From positions 667,001 through 731,000 of the forward strand of contig NZ_CP043627.1 of NCBI RefSeq assembly GCF_016804325.1: a DNA stretch of 64,000 nt, in the 5' to 3' direction. The DNA is from Methylobacterium aquaticum. Its GTDB lineage: Bacteria; Pseudomonadota; Alphaproteobacteria; Rhizobiales; Beijerinckiaceae. The notes beneath the pieces were generated by a model. It was given only the letters and a program-made list of their open reading frames with translations. It had not been told where the DNA came from and did not search any database. Both the position numbers and the translations under genes were made by a program. Below, in pieces: positions 50,796 to 59,351 of the stretch (positions are counted from its first letter, which is position 1; every line of letters starts with the position of its first letter).

Positions 50796-51587
50796 TCAGC
50801 CCCCGGCGCCGGCCGCGTTCTCGTCCCCGTCCGGCACGCCGAGGCGGAAGGCCAGCACCTCGCCGGGGGCGAGGTCGGTCCAGTTCTCGTCGCGGGTCAG
50901 CGGCCGGGTCGCCACCACGGTCACGATGTCGTCGGGCGTGGTCTCCTGCGCGAAATCCACCCGCCAATCCTCGTCGATCAGCGTCGCGGTGCCGAACGGC
51001 GCCCGCCGGGTCAGGGTGCAGAGGCGCTTGCCGCAATGGGCGTAGAGGGTGCGGCTGTCGGAGAGCAGCATGTTGAACACCCCGAGCCCGTGCAATTCGG
51101 CGCAGAGTTCCCGCACCGCCCCGTCGAGGCGGGTGGGCTTGGGCAGGCTGCCCCAGCGCTCCTCGAGCCGCCCCAGCATCCAGCAGAAGGCGTGCTCGCT
51201 GTCGGTGGTGCCGACGGGCTTGAAGCGGCCGAGCTTCAGGCGCTTCACGCCCTTCAGCTGGCCGTTATGCGCGAAGGTGAAGGTGCGCCCCCACAATTCG
51301 CGGCTGAACGGGTGGGTGTTCTCGAGCGCCACCCGGCCGCGATTGGCCCGCCGGACATGGGCGATCACGATCCGGCTCTTGATTGGGTATTGCCGCAACA
51401 GCCGGGCGATCTCCGAGCGGGCGCTCGGTTCCGGGTCGTGGAAGCTGCGGCTCCCACGGCCTTCGTAGAACGAGATGCCCCAGCCGTCCTGATGCGGCCC
51501 GGTCTCGCCGCCGCGGCGCGCCAGGCCCGCGAAGCTGAAGCGGATATCGGTCGGGACGTTGGCGCTCATGCCGAGCAATTCGCACAT
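50796..51587 (-). CDS. Class II glutamine amidotransferase (YafJ-like)
   Basis: 263 residues. MCELLGMS at the start supplies the catalytic N-terminal Cys (after Met removal), followed by GGETGPHQDGWGISFYEG, VIAHVRRANRG, NTHPFSRELWGRTFTFAHNGQLKG and VGTTDSEHAFCWML, the NTN-hydrolase motifs of the YafJ/GATase_6 family. It splits glutamine to glutamate and ammonia, probably with an undetermined acceptor. Start ATG at 51587. Transcribed in the same direction as ecfG (114 bp upstream of it), 45 bp after subunit IV of the oxidase. Confidence 0.9.
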   Translation of the reverse strand: MCELLGMSANVPTDIRFSFAGLARRGGETGPHQDGWGISFYEGRGSRSFHDPEPSARSEIARLLRQYPIKSRIVIAHVRRANRGRVALENTHPFSRELWGRTFTFAHNGQLKGVKRLKLGRFKPVGTTDSEHAFCWMLGRLEERWGSLPKPTRLDGAVRELCAELHGLGVFNMLLSDSRTLYAHCGKRLCTLTRRAPFGTATLIDEDWRVDFAQETTPDDIVTVVATRPLTRDENWTDLAPGEVLAFRLGVPDGDENAAGAGG

Positions 51588-51632
51588 GGCAACGGTTATA
51601 GGGCCGGATCGGTGAGCGGGGAGTGAACGGGC

Positions 51633-51932
51633 TTACCCTCGCGACAGGTAATCCACCAGCGTCATGGTGAACAGGATGCCGACCCAGAAGAAGCCGATGC
51701 CGGCAAACAGCTTCACCAGGGGCGGCTCGTGGCGGACCTCCATCGAGAACAAGAGGATCGTCACCACCATGGCGCTCGCCACCAGAAGCTCGACGATCCA
51801 GACATGCGGGAAGGGGAGGGCGGCGCCCAACCCCACATTGATCCCGAGCATCACCAGGAGCGCACACGCCGTCAGGACCGGCTCGCGCATGTGCCGCCAG
51901 AGGATGCGGCGTTCGTCGCTGGTGCCGAACAT
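51633..51932 (-). CDS. coxD: Cytochrome c oxidase subunit IV family protein
   Basis: 99 residues with three hydrophobic segments (LTACALLVMLGINVGLGA, VWIVELLVASAMVVTILLF, LFAGIGFFWVGILFTMTLV), the usual three-helix bacterial subunit IV (COX4_pro). It lies last in the act-cox operon, 11 bp after the subunit III gene. It probably stabilises the oxidase. No catalytic residues are expected. Confidence 0.85.
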   Translation of the reverse strand: MFGTSDERRILWRHMREPVLTACALLVMLGINVGLGAALPFPHVWIVELLVASAMVVTILLFSMEVRHEPPLVKLFAGIGFFWVGILFTMTLVDYLSRG

Positions 51933-51943
51933 GGAGGCGCCTC

Positions 51944-52606
51944 CTACCGGTTGAGTACGTAGAGGATCGGGAAGGCGAGGATCCAGATCAGGTCGATGAA
52001 GTGCCAGTAGAGTCCGAAGATCTCGATCCGGTTCTGATGGACGCTCAAGAAACCCGGCCGGCTCGCCTGCCAGGACATCACCAGCAGGATGGTGATGCCG
52101 GTCATCAGGTGGAGGCCGTGCAGGGAGGTCGCGACGTAGTAGAGGTTCACGAATAGCCGCGAGGGCGGTGAATCCTTCAGCTCGTAGGGCCGGTCGGACA
52201 GGAACGGCATCATGTGTTCCTGGTAGTCAGCGTAATATTCGTAGCCCTTGAGCAACAGGAACAGCGTGCCCAGAGCGGCGGTCGCGAGCATGAACCGGAC
52301 CATGCCGCGCTGCCAGCCGAGGCGCGAGAGCTGGATCGCCCCCGACATGGTCAGGCTGGAGCCGATCAGCACCACGGTGTTGGTGGCGCCGATCCAGAAC
52401 TTGAGGTGCCGCGCCGCCTCCTGGATCGCCTCCGGATGGAGCAGGCGCAGGATCAGCGCCGTCAGGAACAGGCCGGCGAAGAGCAGGAGCTCGGTCAAGA
52501 GCCAGGCCCACATGCCGAGCACGGCGGCGCGCTTCTGCTGCTCGACGGTCGCGAAGTGCGAGACGAGCTTGACGCCCACCGCGCCGTCGGTCGCTCCCGC
52601 GCTCAC
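51944..52606 (-). CDS. coxC: Cytochrome c oxidase subunit III
   Basis: 220 residues with about five membrane helices, the short form used with alternative complex III. Landmarks: [25 protein letters not shown], the [17 protein letters not shown] loop, [20 protein letters not shown] and the ending [17 protein letters not shown], all COX III signatures. It starts at the GTG at 52606 that overlaps the stop of subunit I by 4 bp (GTGA), indicating translational coupling. No ATG fits. Confidence 0.92.
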   Translation of the reverse strand: MSAGATDGAVGVKLVSHFATVEQQKRAAVLGMWAWLLTELLLFAGLFLTALILRLLHPEAIQEAARHLKFWIGATNTVVLIGSSLTMSGAIQLSRLGWQRGMVRFMLATAALGTLFLLLKGYEYYADYQEHMMPFLSDRPYELKDSPPSRLFVNLYYVATSLHGLHLMTGITILLVMSWQASRPGFLSVHQNRIEIFGLYWHFIDLIWILAFPILYVLNR

Positions 52607-54278
52607 GAGTGCTGCCTCCCGGTCTCGCGGGCCTGGAGCGGATAGTCGTAGGGGATCTTCGGCGCCACCGGCTCGGTGAGGAAGTTGTGGGCCGGCGGCG
52701 GCGAGGGCACGGTCCATTCCAGGCCCTTGGCGTCCCAGGGGTTGGCCGGGGCCCGCTTCCCGAACCAGATCGAGTAGACGAGATAGACCATCGGGAAGAG
52801 GTAGCCGACCGCCAGGATCGTCGAGCCCGCCGAGGACAGGATGTTGAGGAACTGGAATTCCGGCGGATAGACGTGGTAGCGCCGCGGCATCCCGAGATAG
52901 CCGAGGATGAATTGCGGGAAGAAGGTGACGTTGAAGCCGATGAAGATCAGGAAAGCGGAGATCCGGCCCCAGGCCTCGATATACATCCGCCCGGTGATCT
53001 TCGGCCACCAGAAATGCAGGCCGCCGAGGAACGCCAGCACCGTGCCGCCGACCATGATGTAGTGGAAATGCGCCACGACGAAGTAGGTGGCGTGGACGTG
53101 CTGGTTGATGGCGAGCGTCGCGAGATAAAGACCCGTCAGGCCGCCGAGGACGAACAGCCCGATATAGCCCATGGCGTAGAGCATCGGCGTGTCGAGCTTG
53201 AGCGAGCCCTTGTGGATCGTCGCGGTCCAGTTGTAGACCTTGACCGCCGACGGCACCGCCACCGCGAAGCTGAGCACCGAGAACGCCACGCTGGCAAAGT
53301 CGCTCTGCCCGTTGACGAACATGTGGTGGCCCCAGACGAAGAAGGTCACCGAGGCGAGCCCGATCGCCGCATAGGCGACGAACTTGTAGCCGAACAGCTT
53401 CTTCTGGGCGAAGGCCGGGACGATCTCGGAGATCACCCCCATGCCCGGCAGCACCATGATGTAGACCGCCGGGTGCGAGTAGAACCAGAACAGGTGCTGG
53501 AACAGCACCGGATCGCCGCCATAGGCCGGATCGAACACCCCGATATGGAAGGCGCGCTCGGCGATGAGCAGGATCAGCGCCACGGTGATGACCGGGGTGG
53601 CGAGCAGGAAGATCAGGCTGGTGGCGTAGTGGGTCCAGACGAAGATCGGCAGCCGGAACCAGGTCATGCCCGGCGCCCGCATGGTGTGGATCGTCACCAC
53701 GAAGTTGAGGCCGGTCAGGATCGACGAGAAGCCGACGATCGTCACGCCGATCAGTGCCGGCACCACCCAGGTATTCGAGAAGGCGGTGGAGAGCGGCGTG
53801 TAGAAGGTCCAGCCGGTGTCGACGCCGCCTAAGACCACGCTCGCCAGCGTGAACAGGGCGCCCGTCATGAACACGTACCAGGAGGCGAGGTTCAATTTCG
53901 GGAAGGCGAGGTCCCGCGCGCCGATCATCAGCGGGATCAGGAAGTTGCCGAAGGTCGCGGGGATCGAGGGGATCAGGAAGAACCACACCATCACGACCCC
54001 GTGGATCGTGAACAGCTTGTTGTAGGTGTCGTTGGTGAAGACCTGCCCGTCGGGGACGACGAGCGCCAGGCGCACGAGGCCCGCCGTCACCGCGCCGATG
54101 ACGAAGAAGGCGGTGATGCTGGCGAGATACAGGAGCGCGATGCGCTTGTGGTCGGTGGTGAAGAACCACGAGCGCAGGGTGTGCTCGGCATGCAGGTAGT
54201 CGGCCCCGTGGCCGAGGCTGGAATCCGGGGTGTGGGGTCGCGCAGGGCCGGCCCGTCGGTGATCGTGCCGCTCGTCAT
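52603..54278 (-). CDS. coxA: Cytochrome c oxidase subunit I, with an apparent frameshift near residue 15
   Basis: Haem-copper core of an aa3-type oxidase. From about 54233 down the frame is intact: [36 protein letters not shown] (haem a ligand region), [16 protein letters not shown] (Cu-B His with its cross-linked Tyr), WGHHMFV, and [14 protein letters not shown] (haem ligands). The expected start (ATG 54278, overlapping coxB) is in the other frame. Adding one C in the CCCC run at 54234-54237 (or the run at 54227-54230) would give [20 protein letters not shown] leading into [14 protein letters not shown], 558 residues. As given, the only in-frame start is a GTG at 54090, inside the first membrane helix. 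Sequence error or real mutation cannot be told apart. Confidence 0.9.
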
Positions 54279-55243
54279 GGCTGGGCTTCCTGCTGCGCCG
54301 TCGCCCCCGTGCTCTTGAGGTACGAAACGAGACGGTCGAGGTCGTCGGGCGGGATCACGTTGCGAAAGGCCGGCATCACCTGCTTGTAGTCGGCGGCGAG
54401 CTTCTGCCGGTTCGGGTTCAGGATCTTGTCGCGAAGATACGTCTCGTCGGCCGTCACCGTGCGGCCGTCGGCGAGCTTGACCTCGCGCCCGTAGAGGCCG
54501 GCGAGCGAGGGCGCCCGGACCTTGGCGCCGGGATCGTGGCAGGACCCGCAAGCATAGGATTCGTAGACGACGCGGCCGGCCCCGGCCTGGCCGCCCTGCT
54601 GGGCGCCGGCATTCTGGAGCCAGGCGGCATAGTCGGCCTGGGTCATCAGGGTCAGCGTGCCGTCCATCTTCGAATGGTCGGTGCCGCAATATTCCGAGCA
54701 GTACAGCCGGTAGCTGCCGGTACGGTCGGCCTTGAACCATAGCTCGGTGTAGCGGTCGGGCAGGGTCGCCATCTGCATCCGCAGGGCCGGCAGGTAGAGG
54801 TTGTGGATCACGTCCTGGCTGATCATCCGGATCTTGATCGGCTGGCCGATCGGCAGGTGCAGGTCGTTGATCTCGGATTGGCCGGTCGGGTGCTGGAACT
54901 TCCACATCCATTGCCGGCCGATCGCCTCGACCACCATGGCGTCGCCCGGCACCTGCTTCGAGATGAAGAACAGCCGGGCGCCCCAGACGAAGAAGATCAG
55001 GGTGAGCAGGAACGGGATCAGCATCCAGCTGATCTCGATCAGCACGCTGCGGACGTTGCCGTGGCTGCGGTCGGCCTCCTCGCCCTGGCGGTAGCGGATC
55101 GCGAACCACGTGATGGCGACGAAGACCGGCACCGTGAGCAGCAGGGTCAGGACCGTGAAGGCGAGGATCAGCCAGTCGGTCTCCACCGCGGTGGCGGAGG
55201 CCGCGGCCGGCCAGAGCTGGAGCGCGAGGTCGGTCGGGTTCAT
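54275..55243 (-). CDS. coxB: Cytochrome c oxidase subunit II with fused cytochrome c domain
   Basis: 322 residues. Two N-terminal membrane helices (about 20-50 and 70-95), then a periplasmic cupredoxin domain with the Cu-A site [12 protein letters not shown] (about 197-208) and WMWKFQHP, followed by a class I cytochrome c (about 230-315) with one CxxCH haem site (CGSCH) and a distal Met in the [11 protein letters not shown] segment. The caa3-like fusion accepts electrons from a soluble or ActE-type cytochrome. Start ATG at 55243; overlaps the small membrane-protein gene by 4 bp and the expected subunit I start by 4 bp. Confidence 0.95.
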   Translation of the reverse strand: MNPTDLALQLWPAAASATAVETDWLILAFTVLTLLLTVPVFVAITWFAIRYRQGEEADRSHGNVRSVLIEISWMLIPFLLTLIFFVWGARLFFISKQVPGDAMVVEAIGRQWMWKFQHPTGQSEINDLHLPIGQPIKIRMISQDVIHNLYLPALRMQMATLPDRYTELWFKADRTGSYRLYCSEYCGTDHSKMDGTLTLMTQADYAAWLQNAGAQQGGQAGAGRVVYESYACGSCHDPGAKVRAPSLAGLYGREVKLADGRTVTADETYLRDKILNPNRQKLAADYKQVMPAFRNVIPPDDLDRLVSYLKSTGATAQQEAQP

Positions 55244-55767
55244 CGCAACGGGGCTCCGCCGGCGGGCGGGACCGGATCGAGGGGTGACGGGTCGAGGGTA
55301 AATGAATCAAGGGACTTGCCGGCGATCAGCTGCATCGCCCGCGCGACCGGGATGCGGGCGCGCCCGTCGGGAAGGGCCGCGTAGGTGGTGAGCTGCGCCT
55401 TGTCCCGCGCCTCCTGGCGGGCGAGGTCCTCGTAGGGAGCCCCCTGGAGGTTCGGTGGCGGCGGCTGCACCTTGGCCGTCTGCTGCGGCGTGAGGCGCGG
55501 GGTGCCGGCGACGTGCCAGGCACCGAACAGGTGCATCATCAGCCCGACCGCGCCGATCGCCAGGGCGACCGAGCCGGCGAGCCCCGCCACCACGAAGGCG
55601 GTGCGGCGGACGTCGACATCCTCCTCCTCGAACCCATCCGGGTTGTGCGGGCCGTGATCGGGCTCGCTCGGCGCGGCGGGCTTCATGCCGGAGAGCCGCA
55701 GGAGTCCCGCTGCCGCGACGGCCGAGAGCAGGGCGAAGGGGCCGGGCCGGGTGATGCCGTCGCTCAC
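55240..55767 (-). CDS. Small single-span membrane protein of the act-cox operon, function unknown
   Basis: 175 residues from the GTG at 55767, which overlaps the actF stop by 4 bp (GTGA). It has a short hydrophobic N-terminal segment (FALLSAVAAAGLLRL, about 11-25), an acidic patch (HNPDGFEEEDVDVRR), then a main membrane helix (AFVVAGLAGSVALAIGAVGLM, about 58-78) and a periplasmic tail with PRLTPQQTAKVQPPPPNLQG and ARIPVARAMQLIAG. The tail is Gln/Pro rich and resembles a linker to the oxidase. No family recognised, but its coupled position between actF and coxB argues for a structural or assembly role in the oxidase supercomplex. Confidence 0.7.
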   Translation of the reverse strand: MSDGITRPGPFALLSAVAAAGLLRLSGMKPAAPSEPDHGPHNPDGFEEEDVDVRRTAFVVAGLAGSVALAIGAVGLMMHLFGAWHVAGTPRLTPQQTAKVQPPPPNLQGAPYEDLARQEARDKAQLTTYAALPDGRARIPVARAMQLIAGKSLDSFTLDPSPLDPVPPAGGAPLR

Positions 55768-56825
55768 GAGACCTGCCCCCGCAGGCGGCGGTCGACCGGG
55801 CCGTAGAGGCCGCCGGCGACGCCCACCACCCCGACGAGCGCCAGCGCGTCGGCCCAGGTGAACTTGAAGGCGCCGCGAAAGCCCGGCGTGACGAGCCAGA
55901 AGATCTCGGCGCCGTGGAGCAGCAGGATCAGGAGGGCGATGCCGGCGAGGAGCGCCGGCCGGCCGGCGGTCCGGCGCGGGATCAGGACCAGGACAGCCAG
56001 CACCATCACGCCGATCCCGGCCCAGACGCCGAGGCGGCCGAGCGCCCCGTCGCGGGCGAGGTACCAGCGCGCCTCCTCGGGGAGGTTGGCCGACCACACG
56101 GTGAGATACTGGCACGCATGGACGAAGCCCCAGATCGCCAGGAGCACCAGGATCGGGTCGGCGAAGGCGGCGGCGGTGCGCTGGTCGCGGCCGGGCCGAC
56201 CGGAGGAATCGCGCGCCGCGATCAGGGCCGCCGCGGAGAGGGCCAGCCCCGCCTGGATCGTCATCACCAGGAGGCCGAAGGCGGTCGAGGCGAGGCCCGG
56301 ATCGGCCGATTGCACCCAATCCTCCGCCGCCAGCGTGCCGGTGACCGTGGTGAGGATCAGGCCGAGCACCGCCCGGTTCCGGCGCCGGTCCGCCGCCGGG
56401 CTGCCGGGCTCGGCGGCCGGGCGCCGGAAGGTGTTGGCGAGCCAGAGCCAGGCCGCGAGATAGGCGAGGCTGCGCAGAATGAAGAAGAGCGGCGTGAACC
56501 AGACGGCGGCGAAGGGCGTGCGCGGCGGCACGCCCCGGTCCCACGGGTAGAGGCCGTTGAGGCTCAGGAGCACGGGCAGCAGCAGCAGGCCGGCGATGGG
56601 CAGCAGGCCGAGCAGGCGACGCAGGGAGGCGGCCATGGGACCTGCGGCAAAGCCCGCGAGTTCGAGCCCCATCAAGAGCGGCAGGGCGCCGACCGGCAGG
56701 GCCACCAGCACCAGCCAGGCGGCGAGATAGGACGGCATCACCGGGCTGCCGGCGGCGCCCGCGAGCGCGCAGGCCGCCAAGGCCGCCACGCCGAGGGCAA
56801 ACGAGATCGGGCGACGGCTCATCAT
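55764..56825 (-). CDS. actF: Alternative complex III subunit ActF
   Basis: 353 residues, strongly hydrophobic with about ten membrane helices, no haem or metal motifs. It shows the pattern of ActF: NGLYPWDRGVPPRTPFAAVWFTP in a loop, ATIL-type TTVTGTLAAEDWVQSADP and FVHACQYLTVWSANLPEEARWYLARD, the last two typical of the ActF/ActC helix bundle. It is an integral subunit of the complex. Start ATG at 56825, 4 bp overlap with actE. Weaker recognition than actA-actE. Confidence 0.85.
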   Translation of the reverse strand: MMSRRPISFALGVAALAACALAGAAGSPVMPSYLAAWLVLVALPVGALPLLMGLELAGFAAGPMAASLRRLLGLLPIAGLLLLPVLLSLNGLYPWDRGVPPRTPFAAVWFTPLFFILRSLAYLAAWLWLANTFRRPAAEPGSPAADRRRNRAVLGLILTTVTGTLAAEDWVQSADPGLASTAFGLLVMTIQAGLALSAAALIAARDSSGRPGRDQRTAAAFADPILVLLAIWGFVHACQYLTVWSANLPEEARWYLARDGALGRLGVWAGIGVMVLAVLVLIPRRTAGRPALLAGIALLILLLHGAEIFWLVTPGFRGAFKFTWADALALVGVVGVAGGLYGPVDRRLRGQVS

Positions 56826-57364
56826 TTGCCCCCCGGGTTGGTGCGGCTCGCCGCGACGGCGGCCTGGTCCTCCGCCGGCAGGCTCGCCGGCGTCGCGCCC
56901 TGGCTCAGTTGCAGGGCGCGGATATACGCGGTGATCGCCCAGCGGTCGGCCGGCGGCACCTGCGGCCCATAAGGCAGCATGGTGCCCTTACCGTTCGTGA
57001 TCACGTCATAAAAATGTTGGGCCGGGGCCGCGCGCAGGCGGGCCTCGTCGAAGGCGGGCGGGCGCGGATAGCCGCGCTGCACGATCAGCCCGTCGCCGTG
57101 GCCGGCCCCGCCGTGGCAGGGCGTGCAGAACACGTCGTAGCGCTCCTGGCCCCGCGCCAGCAGGGCGGGGTCGGCGGAGGCCGGCTGGGGCACCGGCCGG
57201 TCGGGGCTCTTGCGCGCCACGGTGCCGGGCACCGGCTGGCGCATCGTCTGGTTCTGCGGGAAGAACGGGTTCGCGTCCCAGGTCCTGGATTTGGGCTGGC
57301 TCACCATGTCGGCCTGGTCGCAGGCCGCCAGCGCGAGAGGCAGCAGGAGGACGAGGCGCTTCAC
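56822..57364 (-). CDS. actE: Alternative complex III subunit ActE, monohaem cytochrome c lipoprotein
   Basis: 180 residues from the GTG at 57364. The lipobox LALAAC (about 11-16) gives a membrane-anchored lipoprotein. The class I cytochrome c domain spans about 85-165 with CTPCHGGAGHGDG (haem site) and MLPYGPQVPPADRWAITAYI, holding the axial Met. It carries electrons from the complex to the oxidase. WDANPFFPQNQTMRQPVPGTVAR is the ActE-type preceding segment. Coupled to the actC-actD gene by a 4-bp GTGA overlap. Confidence 0.9.
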   Translation of the reverse strand: MKRLVLLLPLALAACDQADMVSQPKSRTWDANPFFPQNQTMRQPVPGTVARKSPDRPVPQPASADPALLARGQERYDVFCTPCHGGAGHGDGLIVQRGYPRPPAFDEARLRAAPAQHFYDVITNGKGTMLPYGPQVPPADRWAITAYIRALQLSQGATPASLPAEDQAAVAASRTNPGGK

Positions 57365-59351
57365 AGCGGCACCCTCCGGACCATCAGCGGCCGCCCTTGC
57401 GGCAGCCGCGCCAGGGCCTGCTCGATCCGGGCCGGATCGAAGCGCGGTCCCGCCGCCTCGAGCGCCAGGAAGAACCGGTCCTCGCTGGCGCGGCAAAAGC
57501 CCGGAATCGCGAAGGCCGGGTGGTTGAGCCGCGGCAGGCGGTTCTGGAACAGCAGCGCCAGCAACGCCGTCAGCCCGCCGCACAGGGTGCCGAACGACAC
57601 GCTCGGCACCAGGAAGGCCTGCCAGGAGAAGCGCGGCCGCCCGCCGACATCGAACACGTAGTCGAAGCCGGTGGCGTAGAGGCACATCCCCATGAAGGCG
57701 ACGCCCCCACACAGCGCCGCCCCGAGGGCGAGGAGCGGCAGGATTCCGGCCGGGCGCTCCAATATTTCGGCGGCACGCCGCATCGGCACCGGGCCGTAGG
57801 TCTCGATCCGGGCGCCGAGATCCCGTGCCTTCAGGGCCTTCACCGCGTCCGCGAGGGCGCCGGCATCGTCGAACTCGGCGCTGATGCCCCAGAGCCGCGC
57901 ATCGTCCGTCTCGGCCGGGGTCGGCGCCCGCTCGCCGCTCGGCCGCCCGTCCGGGTGGCTCTCGGCGAAGCGCCGGGTCTCGGCGATCGAGACCATCGGC
58001 AGGGTGCGAAGCCCCAGCAGCAGCAGGGCGAGGAACAGCCCGACCGTGCCGGCAAGCGTCGCGAGGCCCCAGGCGCCCATCGCATAGGGGTGGGCCGAGG
58101 AGGGCAGGAAATCGTGGCTGAGCGTCACGATCAGCAGCATGAAATGGTCGCCGAAGCTGCCGATGGCCGCCGCCACGCCGACCAGCGCCACGACGAGGCC
58201 GGAGCGGCGGAAGCGGGCAAACCAGAACAGCTGCACCGGCATGAGGGCGAGGATCACGATGATCCAGAACGCCCAGGCATGCGAGCCGGAGAGCCGGCGC
58301 ACCAGCACCGCCCGGTCGAAGGCGTCGCCGTGGAGCAGGCTCGAGAAGATCTCGGTCGCGTAGCAATAGGCCGAGGCGAGACCGAGGCCGAGCATCAGCC
58401 GGGCCATGAGCGCGACGTGCCGTGCGGTGATCAGCGCGTCGAGGTGCAAGGCCCGGCGCACCAGCACGGTGAGCGCGGCGGTGACCCCGACGCCCGCGAG
58501 CAGCGAGGCGGCGAGGAAGCTCACCGGCAGGAGCGTGTCGTGCCAGCCCGGCAGGACGGTGCCGGCGAGCATCACCGAGGCTCCGGTCTGGAGCGAGACG
58601 ACGAGGACGAGGGCGAGGCCGGACAGGGTGCGGGTGGCCATCAGCCAGCGCTCCCAATGGGTCGAGGCCCCGCGCCAGCCGAGCGCCAGGATGCCGTAGG
58701 CCTGCGCCTTCAGGAGCGTCAGCCGCCGGGTCCGTCCGCGCTCGTCGGCCTCCGTGAGCGCCGCCTCGAAGGCGCGGTCGCGCAAGGTCGCGAAGTCGGG
58801 CAGGAGGCCGACATACCACAGCGAGAGGCAGACCCCCAGGAAGCTGATGATGTCGATCGCGTCCCAGACGAGCGGCGAGCGGAATTGCGGCCAGAGCGCC
58901 AGGGTGTTGGGTAGGGCAGGGTCCAGTAGAACACCCAGGGGCGCCCGAGATGGATGATCGGGTAGAGCGCGGCGGCCGCCGCCGCCAGGATCGCGGTCGT
59001 CTCGGCGATGCGGTCGATGCCGGAGCGCCAGGCCGCGCCGGTGAGCCGCAGGGTCGCGGAGGTGAGGAGCGCCCCGCAGGCGATGCCGATCCACCAATCG
59101 TAGGCGACGATGTCGAGCGCCCAGACGACCGGATTGTTGTTGTGCCAGATGCCGACGCCGTTCAGCAGCAGCCAGGCGAGGGTGACGGCGAAGACGCCGA
59201 GAAGCCCGCAGGCCCCCGCGAAGGCGATCCACCAGGCCCGCGAGCGGGTGCGGGCCGGGGCGCCGGTGACGGCGCGGCCGATCGAGGCGAAATCCTCGCC
59301 CTTGCCGAGGAGGCCGGCCCGGGCCGGAAGAGGGGTGACCGTCCCGCTCAC
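57361..59351 (-). CDS. actC: Fused ActC-ActD subunit of alternative complex III, with an apparent frameshift
   Basis: Quinol-oxidising NrfD-type membrane subunit (ActC) fused to a DUF3341 domain (ActD). Starts at the GTG at 59351 overlapping the actB stop (GTGA). Residues 1-145 run in frame to HLGRPWVFYWTLPYPT, then the frame must change by one base at the GGG at 58909-58911 to continue as NTLALWPQFRSPLVWDAIDI and the rest of the ActC helices (GASVMLAGTVLPGWH, FGDHFMLLIVTLSHDFLP). With one base added, the product is 663 residues. The ActD part (about 465-663) includes LWGISAEFDDAGALADAVKA and two helices. There is no stop or start between the two parts, so they are one chain. Frameshift could be sequencing error. 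Confidence 0.88.

Noticed and set aside
54090..54092. GTG at 54090 as the real start of oxidase subunit I
   Set aside because: It would delete the conserved [14 protein letters not shown] segment and most of the first membrane helix; a frameshift explains the data better.
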